A program made the position numbers and the translations under genes. Below, in pieces: positions 1 to 11,800 of a stretch of 64,000 bases of DNA. The DNA comes from Hydractinia symbiolongicarpus (lineage: Eukaryota; Cnidaria; Hydrozoa; Anthoathecata; Hydractiniidae): positions 24,304,001 through 24,368,000 of the forward strand of contig NC_079884.1 of the NCBI RefSeq assembly GCF_029227915.1, read 5' to 3'. A model generated the notes under the pieces. That model saw nothing but the letters and a program-made list of their open reading frames with translations. It was not told the DNA's origin and ran no database searches. Each line of letters begins with the position of its first letter. The first letter of the stretch is position 1.

Positions 1-595
1 ATGAAAGAGGTGTTTCACCACTTAACCATGCCCATATTTGATTTTTCGGTTTTTGGCTAAAAATGTTAAGATATTTAAGTAGTTCTTGTGTGTCTTTTCC
101 ATGAAAAACAACAACATCCGATTTTGAATAAAGATTTATGTCGTATGTAACTCGGCATTGCTTCACTCTACATTTTTCTTTTATGATTTGCTCGTTGAAA
201 TAGTTTTCGTACAATCCGAACCATGGTTTTTCACCAAAACAAGGTGTATATAAAAGGATAGTTTTTAAATCCTTACTTTCTTGGTTGTTTGCTGTAGTAT
301 TTTTTACAGACTCTTTTCTTTTCTGTGTTTTGTTCCCTGTCTTTTGTAACTTTTTTTTATTGCTTGTCTTTAATATATATGTTTGATATTCTTCTTCTTT
401 TTTTGTGGTTTCTACTGGTGGTCTCTTATCACTTTCTTTCGCTATAAGTTTTTGTAGATCTTTTTTAATAAATGTTCTCCTTGCTTTATAACCAAAATTT
501 TGAAAATTCGTATTCAGTAATATTGCCAAGGTAAAAAGAAGCAATACAACAAATGGAAGTGTTCTGCAAGTTAATTTTCGCAAATAATTTAACAT
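1..595 (-). CDS. Alpha-(1,3)-fucosyltransferase-like protein (GT10), 5' part
   Basis: An uninterrupted minus-strand frame runs from ATG at 595-593 to the window edge (198 codons), so the gene is partial. A short basic N-terminus is followed by one hydrophobic segment at about residues 12-28, then a Lys-rich stem: the type II membrane architecture of Golgi glycosyltransferases. From about residue 100 the sequence matches the start of the GT10 domain: ILLYTPCFGEKPWFG, paired cysteines in CRVKQC, then DVVVFHGKD and QIWAWLSGETP, which correspond to the family's (F/Y)HxRD and W..ES.P-like blocks. Family knowledge: these enzymes move fucose from GDP-fucose to N-acetyllactosamine-type glycans in the Golgi. 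The GDP-fucose-binding C-terminal half lies outside the window. A 5'UTR acceptor-like site sits near 650-660. I am confident of the family, not of the acceptor specificity. Confidence 0.85.
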   Translation of the reverse strand, partial: MLNYLRKLTCRTLPFVVLLLFTLAILLNTNFQNFGYKARRTFIKKDLQKLIAKESDKRPPVETTKKEEEYQTYILKTSNKKKLQKTGNKTQKRKESVKNTTANNQESKDLKTILLYTPCFGEKPWFGLYENYFNEQIIKEKCRVKQCRVTYDINLYSKSDVVVFHGKDTQELLKYLNIFSQKPKNQIWAWLSGETPLS

Positions 596-2683
596 GTTGT
601 GACTATTTTTACTGATAAATTAACTGCCTTTCTGTTTGTTTCATCTAAATAGATTAAAATTGTTATTAAGGTTATAATTAAGATATTGGTATTATATAAC
701 AATTACCGTCCTTAATGAATATAATTAGTGCTGTTGTAAGTTTTAATTAGTGTTTGAATTTGTGAGTTTTCATAGCCAGTGTTTTTTTTTATAGTTTTAG
801 TTTTGGTTTTCAGATGGAGACTACAAGATGTATTTTTTATTTAAATGTTCCATATTTGTGTTCTACAGAACAACTCATAGAAGATAGTATATTAAAAATA
901 AATGTAAATAAGGGTATATAATGTAGGAGAATGCAATGTTTTAAATATAATCGGCATTTTTTTATATGCTGCTTGCAAGTTTTCTTTTTATACCTATGTT
1001 TATAGGTTATTTTATGAATTAGCAAAAAAATTGTTTTTATCAAGCCAAATTAAGTGTTTCAATTTGTTTTTGTGGATCAGACATTAAGCAGAAGCACAGA
1101 AAGGGTCCATGGTAACAACACCACAGTGACTAATTTTTAGGGTCCAAAGAAGTTACATTTTTCTGGTATTTTTGATTTGCATGATGACATGTTAATAAAT
1201 AATTGTGCAAGAGAAGTGTTTTCTGAATACAACCTGTAGTATACACTTTTAATGATCCTTTGTTATAATTTTGTGTCAGCTTTTTGTGGGTATTAATTTT
1301 CTCAAATGGGATCTTGAAAAATATTCTGCAAGTGCATTATTTTCCAAATTTGGCAAACGTCTGCACAAAGCACAAAAATAAATACCTACAAAAATCAGTA
1401 TAGTTAAGGTAGATTTATTAACTTGTTTTTGACAATGAGAGGAAGAATCATGTCTTGAAAACCGAAAGAAAAATTTATTCTGGATCACCAAATGATTTAT
1501 TTTACCTGATTGGTGTAGAACAGATTTTTTAAAAAACTTAATTTCACGTAGGCTAACAATTTAATGCCCATGGAAATTAATTCCCTGAATATACTTTACA
1601 AGTGACAAAGTTCAAAATCTTCTACAATGGAGTGTGTAATTTTACATGCTCAATTGAGCTGATTATAGTGCTGTAACATTTTGTTAATGAATTTGTTTAT
1701 AGCGATGTTTTTTAATCAACACATTAGTTAAAAAATCACTTGCGGTACAAGTTATTAAGTTTTACACACTAGACCCAGACCTTTTGCTGAGTTTTAAACA
1801 TAATACTGTGGATGAAAAAAATTAATTAAATGTTTATGCACAGTCAGAGAATTTCTCATGGTTTTAATTTAATCTTTAGTGATTAATTTTGATCCATACA
1901 AAATGTTTTATGTTTTTATAATAAACTTTGCTAATTTTGAAAAAACACATTAAATATTTCTACAAAAAACTTTCCCTCCTGAGAAATAATTAAAAAAAAG
2001 GAGCTATTACTTTTACTAGAAAGTTGATCAAAATTCAAGTAAATACTTAAAATTACGATCAACTCAATTGATACTCCTAAAGCTTAAGTGTTCAAGTAAT
2101 TTGTTTTTGTTGTGGTTCAATTTCTTTAAATATGAACACACCGTATAATCGAAATCTTCTGTGTAAATATTTGCTTTTATTTTAGCAAGTTTTGTTTTGT
2201 TTATTATTTTGTGACAGGCTTTCAGTAAAGGCACTTTATTTTGTGTAAAAAAGGCTAAAGTTTAATGGGTGTATTTTCAACACAACAGAATAATAAATTT
2301 CTTTGTGGTAAGAATTGTTTTGAAAACTTCAACCCACTCAAATCTCTTTTATTTGATAAGAATTACAAAAATGCACTTGTGTTATGTTTTGTACATTTTT
2401 CCTCTTTTTAACTAAAAAGAATTTAAATATTATTACATGTCTGTGTGATTTTATGTTTAAAGGGATTGAAGACTGAGTATTAATATATTTTCTTATTTTT
2501 CATTAAAAGAATTGCTTTTAACTAAAACATTTGAGAACATTTCACTACCACTGAAGTTTAAGGGAAAGGGGGGGAGAGGTGATAGAGCACTTTTTTTCTT
2601 TCCAGACATAGTTAATTTCGTTTTATTTAAAATATAATTTATCTTTTTTCTTAGTACAGGTAAGAAAAAGTAGTTAAATTGTC
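596..2683. other. Intergenic, upstream of two divergent genes
   Basis: AT-rich sequence between the minus-strand fucosyltransferase and the plus-strand ankyrin-RING gene. It should contain both promoters. I see no coding frame with recognisable content, no RNA gene and no clear repeat. A pyrimidine-rich tract ending in AG at about 2640-2659 looks like an acceptor for a 5'UTR exon of the following gene. Confidence 0.5.
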
Positions 2684-3820
2684 ATGGATTTGTTGAAGGC
2701 TATCAAAAAGCAGAATATTGAGAAAATCAAATCTATTTTAAGTTCCAGAAATATTGATGTTGATTTAAAAAGAAATGGACAAACTCCCCTTCATGTGGCA
2801 GCTGTAACTGGAAATGCTGAAATCATGAAAATTATTCTTGATTTAGGACCAGATGTGAATATCAAAAGTTCTGATTTTCATCATAAAACACCACTGCATT
2901 TAGCATGCAAATACGCTAGTGTAGAAGTGATTGAGTTACTTTTAAGGTCTGGAGCTGATGTCAATAGTACTGATCGATATGGAAATACACCGCTACATAA
3001 AGCATCAGCGAAAGGAATGTGTGATGTTGTGAAGTTGTTGCTTTCGAAAAATGCAATTTTAAGTGCAACAAATAGTAACAACACATCAGCGCTTCATGTT
3101 GCTGCTTTGAACGGTCACACAGATGTTGTGAAAGTCTTACTACAATGCGGCATTGATAAAATCATTAAAAACAAGTCAGGTGAAACTGCTCAGTCTTATG
3201 CGATGAAAAATAAGCACTTTGAAATTGCTGAATTTATCAAGACTTTTAGTCATGTTGACTTTTTGAAAAGATCTGAATGTTTTTCCCCTATATTACTGGA
3301 TGAGAATCATAACAATGTTAAGGTTAATTCACGGTATGACATCAGAAGAAATGATTTAAAAGCACTTGACAAAAGGCTTGAAGAACTTCAACAGTTAAAA
3401 TCTGAAGTGCAACAATTATTTGCATCGGATGGAATTCGCCTTAAGAAGGCTCAAGAGAATCTTATGCTGGCCCAGACACGTTATAATTTTACTAACGAAA
3501 AGCTAAAAGAACTTGAGGATGAGCTGAGTACTTTAGCGGAGGAAAAATCAAGTCTAAATAAAGAACTATCTGTTCTAGAGATTGAAGAAAACAACAATAA
3601 TAATAAGATGGATGAAAGACATTTGTATGAGTGTCCCATCTGTTTTGAAGTGCCTTTGCCACCTCTTCACGTGTACCAATGTCACCAAGGACATATATAT
3701 TGTGAGAGATGCAAAAGGGAATCGACTATGGAATACTGTCCACAATGTCGTCAATCTATGGGAGGCTTATCGATTCGATGTCGCCATATGGAAGATTTGA
3801 TATTCAAAAAGTATTCATGA
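2684..3820 (+). CDS. Ankyrin repeat / coiled-coil / RING finger protein (probable E3 ubiquitin ligase)
   Basis: A single open frame of 378 aa. Residues 1-190 form about five ankyrin repeats, with TPLHVAA, TPLHLAC, TPLHKAS and SALHVAA signatures near 34, 69, 102 and 135. Residues 222-305 are rich in Leu, Glu and Lys in heptads (coiled coil, likely dimerisation), ending in a short Asn run. The C-terminus is a RING-HC finger with ligands C317, C320, C333, H337, C340, C343, C352 and C355. The family inference is a cytoplasmic ubiquitin ligase whose ankyrin face binds the substrate. The layout resembles other invertebrate ANK-RING proteins, and the RING resembles SIAH-type fingers, but I cannot name an orthologue. 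The start is the first ATG after a pyrimidine-rich acceptor-like tract. The coding part has no intron in this window; 5'UTR splicing is possible. Confidence 0.9.
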   Translation: MDLLKAIKKQNIEKIKSILSSRNIDVDLKRNGQTPLHVAAVTGNAEIMKIILDLGPDVNIKSSDFHHKTPLHLACKYASVEVIELLLRSGADVNSTDRYGNTPLHKASAKGMCDVVKLLLSKNAILSATNSNNTSALHVAALNGHTDVVKVLLQCGIDKIIKNKSGETAQSYAMKNKHFEIAEFIKTFSHVDFLKRSECFSPILLDENHNNVKVNSRYDIRRNDLKALDKRLEELQQLKSEVQQLFASDGIRLKKAQENLMLAQTRYNFTNEKLKELEDELSTLAEEKSSLNKELSVLEIEENNNNNKMDERHLYECPICFEVPLPPLHVYQCHQGHIYCERCKRESTMEYCPQCRQSMGGLSIRCRHMEDLIFKKYS

Positions 3821-4957
3821 ATTAAAATGAAACATATTTTTGAGATTCAAAAAATTCTTCAACAATTTTATATTAATGAATTTTGTTGATGAAGGGACAA
3901 AAGGATATCAAAGTATTGCAAGTCAATGGGGTGCAAGAAAAGTATCACAGAGGAGTTTTATGTCAGAAAGACGAGAAAAAAAGCTCAGATTTTAGTATTT
4001 TTGGATAAAGTTGGGAAAAATTTATGATCTCAAAATTGGTAATTTCAAGTGCCATAATCCATGTTGTCTAAAATCAGGTTCTATTTAATAACATCAGGGG
4101 CTGGAAACCCTGAAATTGGGGTATTTTATATTTAGAAGAAAAATACTTTGATGCCTGAACCTTTAGTGGTTAAAGGTTCTTCAAAACTGACAACAGTTAT
4201 TTTTAAAAAATGTTCTGCTAAAACTTGAAATATTGTTAGTTTGTTTTTGTTATATCTCAGCTTAAGGTACTTGTAATTCAAGCTAGCCATTATCAGTTTT
4301 AATTAAAAGCATATTATATATTTTGATATTTGTAATGACTAGTAATTTTGAAAAAGCAAATACTATTATTTTTTAAGCATTCTCTTATAACAGGGATCCA
4401 TGAAAATTCTTTAAGATTATCATTTTGGAACCTACATTTCACAAGTGGTAGGGAGTGGCACACATTTTCTCTAATTTAAATGATTTTATTAAACATTTTG
4501 GAGTCATCAATCATCCTAAGTAAATTTAATGTTATTTGGATTATTGTTTGTTCATCAGTTTTACAAAATTCATTAGCACGATTTGGTGGTTAGGAATCTG
4601 CAACTTAGCAGTTGGTATGAACTGTAAAGACTTTAAATGTTATTTTTTTATGAACTTCTATTTCCCACGATAGAAGTTAGTTGGTATTTGTATATTAAAT
4701 TTTAATTTCATGCAGTTTTGGTCAATTACTTCAGAATGAAAATTGTTTGCTTAATTATACTTTTTTATGTTCTTCTTATACATTATTTATCTAGATTTTT
4801 TTTATTTTCAATCTACATGTAAATATTAAGTTCGCTCTATATATAATTGTTATTTTCAGTTTTCTGTTACTGTTTTCCATGTAAATATGTATTCTTCAGT
4901 TCTCTGTATATTGCGATGAATATTTTTCTATTAATATTTTTGTAAAAGCTAAAAGTG

Positions 4958-4967
4958 AATAAATAAA
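4958..4967 (+). terminator. Overlapping AATAAA poly(A) signals
   Basis: Two overlapping AATAAA hexamers (4958-4963 and 4962-4967) lie about 1.14 kb after the ANK-RING stop. No other gene lies between. Inferred to be its 3' end; an earlier site is possible. Confidence 0.4.
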
Positions 4968-4980
4968 TTATATACTAGAA

Positions 4981-6478
4981 GAATGCACTGATTGGTTTTG
5001 TTGTAGAACATGTTATTATTACCATCCATCTATACTATTTACCCAGGATAGCCTCTTCATTTTCTAATGGTACTGTTATCAATGAGGTTCCTGTGAAGAG
5101 GGTCATTTGAGGCTCCCATTTAAGCTACGGAAGGCCTGCAAGCACAACAGCCGCTTAACTGGACAACTGTCTAAGATATCAATATTATTCACATGCTAAA
5201 CGCTATGCAAAAATAATTGATTTATACTTCTATATGTTGTCGAATACCTACTTTATGCCAAGAATACACAAAATACAGATTAAAAAATAATAAATTCGAA
5301 AATAAAAATAAAATCTAACAGAAAGTCTAAAGCCTGAATAATAAAGACAAGCGGGCCTGCAGGCTAAGGACTAGTCTATGTTTATGATAACCATTGTCTG
5401 CTTGTTAGCCAAACATGATAGCTACGAGTAGAAAGGACTTCTCCCCATTGTTACTGGTAAAGTAACCAACAAAATTACTGTATACATGTCTGTTTGTTAA
5501 AACAAATGTTTATAACGGCTATAACAATTATAAAAATATAATTGGGCAAAATAATGTAATAGAGTAAATGAGACAAACCAACAGTAGCAAATAGGGTTGA
5601 CACACACACATACAAAGGAAACAGAGAAGGGCTGGTCACACTCATCAGAACTGGTTTTGATCAGCTCAAAAAGAGGGCCTGGCAAAATGGCTGTCCAAAG
5701 AGAAAAAAATTTAGCCTAAGTGTAACCAGAAGGAATGCGAACAAAAAGACACCATTTTATTGATAATCTGATACAAAACCAATTACCTGACATGTAATAA
5801 ATTTATAAACTCATTGATAAAGTTTTAACTTGCAGAAGCAAGAGTAGAAAAATACTTGCTGAACACCAAGATTAAAAACGTTTAGCCTACATGTCAACAA
5901 TGTTAATGAACCTTAAAACATCTCATGACTACAAAGACCTCCTAAGGGATATAAACTACAAATGTTCTTTTTATTACAATGAACAATGACCTAAAAACAA
6001 AGTACATAAATACTTGTCATGCTACATACTTAACAAAGATACACATGTAACAGCCCACAAACGTTTGAAATATACTAACAAAACTCAGTAGTAATACACA
6101 CAATGCAGACAAAATGTTCTTTTTAACAGCTTTACCTTTTTCAATAAAAGCAAAATGCTTTTTTATGATGACGGAACAACACTGGACTAGCTATGAAGAA
6201 TCTAATTTGTTAATAATAAAAAATCCATCAAATGAAAACACTGAATCCGCAGATAAAAAAAAAGAAATTCAACATTTGCTCCTACTATTTTGTTATACCC
6301 TAGTCACATGACAAAGTTCTTACATCTCCTCTGCCATTTTGTGTAGAACTTATTTCTTTTTAAATCTTATCTCCCCGATTATGTTACACAACTACATGCA
6401 AATCCTGAAAACTGTAATTAAAATTCTGTTTTACCTGCAATTTCTCTCTTAGAGCTGAACATGCAAGGTGAAAACTAG
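4981..6478. other. Intergenic
   Basis: AT-rich sequence with only short open frames. No recognisable protein, RNA gene or repeat. Its right end should carry the promoter and 5'UTR of the small secreted-protein gene. Confidence 0.45.
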
Positions 6479-7829
6479 ATGAAGAGTTTAATCATTATAA
6501 TTTTACTGCTTCACTTGGTGTTGTGTCGTGATTTGAATTTCCCAAGATACAATATACGACGAAAGTCAACCTGGGTATGTTAAACACACAGTTTTTGCTT
6601 CAATTTAGCTCTTTCTCTCTTGCGGTTCTGGTATTTTTATTTACTTATTTTTCGGCTTTTTCTCCCATGATCATTTCTGGTCGTGCGTTAATTTAATCTT
6701 CTGCATGGATTGGCTACCAATCTGTAAAGCTTGTTTAATTTGTAAAGCCGGATGTAGACGGAAGCAAAATAATTGTGTTAGGAGTGATATCGCAAAACAA
6801 ATTAAATTTCTAGCAAGTGTAATTTTTATGGAAGAAAAGAACCTAACACATCTATGATGCAATTGGAAGCATATAATATCAGTTGTTCTTAAGTAATTTC
6901 ACTTACATTTAAAAATAAAAATTCTCAAAGAATGGCCAGTGATGTTTTCAACAAATTTTCAATGTCAAAAAACAGTTCTTCTGCGTTCTTGTTAATGATA
7001 AACTTTGTTGCTTTCAATAGGAGCTTAAAGGAATTAAGTGTTACGTTTTCACAGGGGTTTACAAATGCGCTGGTTTTTTGACATCAGAAAAGTGATAAAA
7101 GTAGCGTATAAAATAAGAAAAGAAATTAATCTTTATATTTAAAAGCCCTTTTTGCATTAAACAAAGTTGTTTTTAATTATAAATACAACAAAACCAATGA
7201 AGAATGCTGTTTTTATTTAAGTTATATGTAACATATAGCCTACTAGTACAGGTATTGCGCAATGAGCTTCATATAACCAGCCATCCTTTTATTATCATGT
7301 ATTATTTTTCTTAAGGCACGAAAATACAACAGAAAAGAACGTGAGTGTAAAATCAATCCTTGTGAAGTTGGAGAACTTTCGAATTCAGCTCTTAACTTTG
7401 AACAGTTAAAGTGTATCCGCAACTGTTTATCTGCGTCTTGTTATAATGAAATTTATGCATGGGACGAGGTGTGTATTTTTTACCTATATGTTTGTATGAT
7501 GTGTTAAATGTGAATGTTTCACTATCGTATCTTCTATAAAAAAGCATCTTGTTTAAGATGAATGGTGTTTGTTGGAACATTTATGATGTTTATTTACCGA
7601 TTTTAAAAACCTCTTTGGCACAGACTTAATATTTGTCTTTATTGTCATTTTTATTGGCAATTTGTTATTTTTCTAACGCTAGCAAGCTAAAACTTATGTT
7701 AGCCACTCAAAGATTCTTATGGTGTTTTTGTAATTCTAGTTGGAGGAGGGCGAAATAGATATTCGCGCTTCGTCGTTTAAAGGTTGTACTGCTGCTGAAC
7801 TAAGAAGAAACTTCAGTACAGAGTTATGA
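6479..7829 (+). CDS. Small secreted cysteine-containing protein, three exons
   Basis: Gene built from exons too short to stand out as open frames: 6479-6574, 7316-7468 and 7740-7829. All junctions are GT-AG and phase 0 (donors gtatgt and gtgtgt; acceptors ttcttaag and attctag), giving 112 aa ending in TGA. Residues 1-16 are a signal peptide (Lys-Ser then a run of Ile and Leu, ending VLC). The mature part begins with a basic segment, followed by a domain with six cysteines, C-x4-C in exon 2 then C-x3-C-x4-C and one in exon 3, and the acidic stretch YAWDELEEGEIDIR across the second junction. The perfect phase agreement and the peptide flow across introns argue that it is real. It looks like a conserved small secreted or ER protein of unknown function; I cannot name the family with certainty. 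A decayed SINE follows in the probable 3'UTR. Confidence 0.8.
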
Positions 7830-7891
7830 AAGAAGTCAGTAAGTATGTAGGACTATACAACTCGCTATTTCAATTTTATTTAAGCATAGAT

Positions 7892-8112
7892 AGATGGATG
7901 TGCATATTTTACACGGCTAGCCTCACAAATATCGAGGGATATACCCTTTTTCTGTTATTTTCAGGAGGGGCAATAGCATAGACAGGTAGTCGTAGAGCAA
8001 TTAATGCTCATTTTGAGCTATGGGGACGTTTACTCGCCCATATTGAATCGCCGCCAAAGGGAATTAAACCAAAATGCGAGAGTTATAACCACCAAGTTGC
8101 TGCGCCACTGTA
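7892..8112 (-). repeat. Decayed tRNA-derived SINE copy
   Basis: Matches the SINE at 54431-54771 in both its tail (tgcatattttaca, ctagcctcacaaatatcgag) and head (actcgcccatattgaatcgcc). It carries an internal deletion of roughly 130 bp and has lost the B box by mutation. It sits just downstream of the small secreted-protein gene, probably in its 3'UTR; AATAAA hexamers follow at 8160 and after. Confidence 0.65.
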
Positions 8113-8861
8113 CTTCTTAGTCCAGCCTTTATTGATGGTAAATTTAAGTTACTAACATAAATAAACACCCTCCTTAAATAAATAAAATCTGGTTTCTTAA
8201 GTAAACACGAAAATATTTCTCTCTTAAGTAACAATAGGGCAAATATTTGGATAACTATTCTTTGTCCAATAGAAATTTAATTTTTTTGAAATATTTCGAA
8301 CTTTTTATTCCTTTTATGGAAAATGTATTATGATTTTTGTTAATTTTTGTCCATCTTTCTAAAAAAACAACAAGAAACACGGAAACTCAGATCTTTTCTT
8401 AAATTTCCTGATAATATCAGTTCTGTTTTCCGATAAAAATCTTTATGAGTACATAATACTAATTTTTTAAAAAAGCCCCTGGAGCACCCAATTTATATAA
8501 GCCCAGGAAACTTTTAACAAACGCCCAGTGCGAAAAGTCGATCTTCATTTTATTTTAGATTTATTCGTGTTGGTTATTTGTAGAAGTGCAGTGTTTTAAC
8601 TAAGCACCCTTGCTCAATAAATCCATCAGATTTGACATTTTAAGAAGTGCATTTGTTGCTTTACTCGAATTTATATTTTTTTTTTCTCGAATGTATATCT
8701 TTTTTTTTTTTTGTAAAATACATTTTTTAAGCAAGCCAAATGAATTTTGAAATGATACGATGACATGTTTTGCTGCTTTGCTCATATTTCAGTGTTATAG
8801 AAATAAAAGCACGGAATTTTTCGCAGATCTGAATATATGCAACTTTCTTCTTCTTCAGGTA

Positions 8862-11800
8862 ATGGAATGTGAAGATGAAGAAGAATTAAAGCCACTTAAA
8901 AGGCAAAAAAAAGTTTCATCAAAATCCACTACTTCAAAATCTAAAAGTTTAACTGAGAAAAACAAAATTAAACATGATAACGAATCACAAAAGAAATTAA
9001 GTAGTGCTTCACCAGGAAAATTAAAAAATGGTCTCTCACGCATTGAAAAAGCCAGCGTTTTGCAGACATTTTCGTCTGTCAACAATAAGGCGATGTTACC
9101 ATACTTTTTACCAAATGGAAATGCGTTGCCTATCAAGAGATTGGGGAGGTGTCCTGTTTGTTTTTTTGACTTAAATTCTTTGCATGGTAACACACCACAA
9201 GCGCATATAAACCAGTGTTTGGATACCGATCCAACATTTGAGAAAGGTGAGTTATGATTTTTTTTGCATTCAACGTATGTTATAGGCTATTACAAGGTGG
9301 CCACGTCTCCTCTAAAGTCCTCCTTTTTAAAAAAACCTTCTAAAGTCCTCTATTGTCTTCTAAAAATTGAAAGCTTGACTAAATCTCCGATTTTCTATTT
9401 TTTCCAGGTATATACGCTGATAATAGTTTGATAACTTCGCTACAATGTTACAGAAATTTTACATTTCGTATAGACATAAACTGTTAGTTCTATCCTTTAT
9501 GTTAGCAATACGTCCCTCATTAAAAGCTTTATTTCAATTGTCTTATGGTCATTTATTCTAAATGTAATACTTTCCTAAACATATTGTTCTTAACATCAGA
9601 AATTGATAGACTTAAAAAACCTAAAAAATTAAAAAAAGTTAATCCTCTAAAATTCTCCATTTTTCAAAAAAACAAACTAAATTCAGTGCAAAATCTTCTT
9701 TAAAATCCTCTTTTTCTTAGAAATTTTTTTTGTGGCCACCCTGTATTAGCTACATTGGAAATCAATTTTTATAATCCAAAAAAAGCATGTTATTTTTAGC
9801 TGGGAAAGAGAACGAAAAACACATTGGATACACCACCTAAAAGCTCCTAAATAACCTTAAATAAGGACCCTAAAATATTCTTAGTAATATAAAATTTGAA
9901 CCCCTATCGATATCGATTTCTCCTAAAGTATCTTGTTTATGCTGACATAATTTTGGCAAAATTTATTGTATTTTTTATTCTGCATAATCAATGTTATTAT
10001 ATTAACCTTTATTTGTGCGAGAATAAAATTTAGACAAGTTAAAGTTGTTTTCTCATTGCTCTCAGAACAAATATGACATACATTTGTAGATATAACTCTA
10101 CTTTGTGATAAATTGTTGAGATTGGTGCATTTTTGAAATAAAAAAATGTAGAGAGAAGAAACTTTATCTTGTTTTTAGTTTTTAAAACACAACTTTAGGT
10201 ACATTTTAAGGACAATTTCATGATGTAATTTCGGAAAAGTCTGTGTCAATTTTTATTGCTAATTTCGTATGATTTGTTATTTGTTCTGTTTTAATGACGT
10301 TGTGTTTTTAAAGTCGACGGAGAGACTGCAAAAAATTTAGCCAAATAATAACGTGTAAACGTGTGGCTGAGTCGAAACATTTCTTAGTTAACTTGAAATT
10401 TCATTTTGTTAGGGTATTGTTCTGAGGATTCTTCGTGCTCTTCGTCCAGTGTGAAACACTTTCGCGATTTTAAGCACGAACCACAAAAGCAACCAAGTCA
10501 AAATACAGTCAACGAGTGTTTAGAAACCGATCTAAGTGATTGCTCAAGCACAGGTTTATCAGAATGTAAAAAGAAATCACCAGACAGTCATTCTAGCAGT
10601 CAAGATAAGCAAGACGCAAAATCTATTGCCCATGATACTTCTATTAACAATGACCAGTTGGATTTCACAGATTCGAGCGAAAAAAAATTTGTTCAAACTC
10701 GAATTAGCAATTATTTTCAATCTGGTAAGAGAGATATGAATATTAATAATATGAAAGATGATTCAAATACTCGCTGCAAAGTTAATGCAACTGCAGTATT
10801 GATCAACAGAACTGATGGAAGTGTCTCAAAGAAAGATAACAAAAAGCCGAAAGTTACAAAGAAGAAACAGCCACAAAGAAAAGAATGTCCTTTTTATAAG
10901 AAAATACCAGGTACGCACATTCTGTTACAGCAACCCAACGAATGATGAGCAGTCGTTATCAATGTATTCTTTTTCGTCGACGTATTCTTGTTTTAAGTGG
11001 ACATTTTTTTTTTGCTAGGTACTGGAATTACTGTTGATGCATTTTGTTATGGTGAAATTGTTGGTTGCACAGCCTATTTTCTTTCGCACTTCCACAGCGA
11101 CCACTATGGACGTTTATCAAATCGTTTTACTGGAAGACTATACTGCTCCCAGGTATACAGTGCAACAATATTCGTGTTTATCATTTTTCACTTAATTTGC
11201 CTATCAACACCGCACAGCTTCATCTTAAGCTAACGCGGTACATGATTCATTTCTCTAATTTCCATTAGTATACGTTCTACACACGAATAAAGTGTGTTTA
11301 AGCTTACACATATGTACTAAATTTGGTATATGAAGCAGCTTGCATTCGTGAAAATGTATTATTTTTCTTGGCAGTGGTAAGGCTGGTGTAGTTAACTCGA
11401 TCATTCTTTGCTGTTATTTGTTGTAAACAATTTTAGATTACAGCTAACTTAGTGATATCTCGTTTGAACGTCGATGCTTCAAAAATCACCGTGTTACCCA
11501 TGCAGGCAGAAACGGTTGTGGATGATGTGAAGGTCGTTTTATTAGATGCTAATCAGTATGTCCCATTTTTATAATTATGAAAGATATTGTTCGTAGGGAT
11601 TTACGTTGTGGAGGGAATATAAACCAACCTGTTAGTTTATAGGCAATCGATCTTTTAAAATCTGTTATTTTTTTAATACTTTTTTTTTCATGCAGCTATG
11701 ACGCTTATGTGTTACATGGCCAATTTCCAGTTCTTTTTAGTGTTTAAGGTCTTAACTTCTTGTAAAATTCAATATTTTAAATTTTATTAATACGTCAGGG

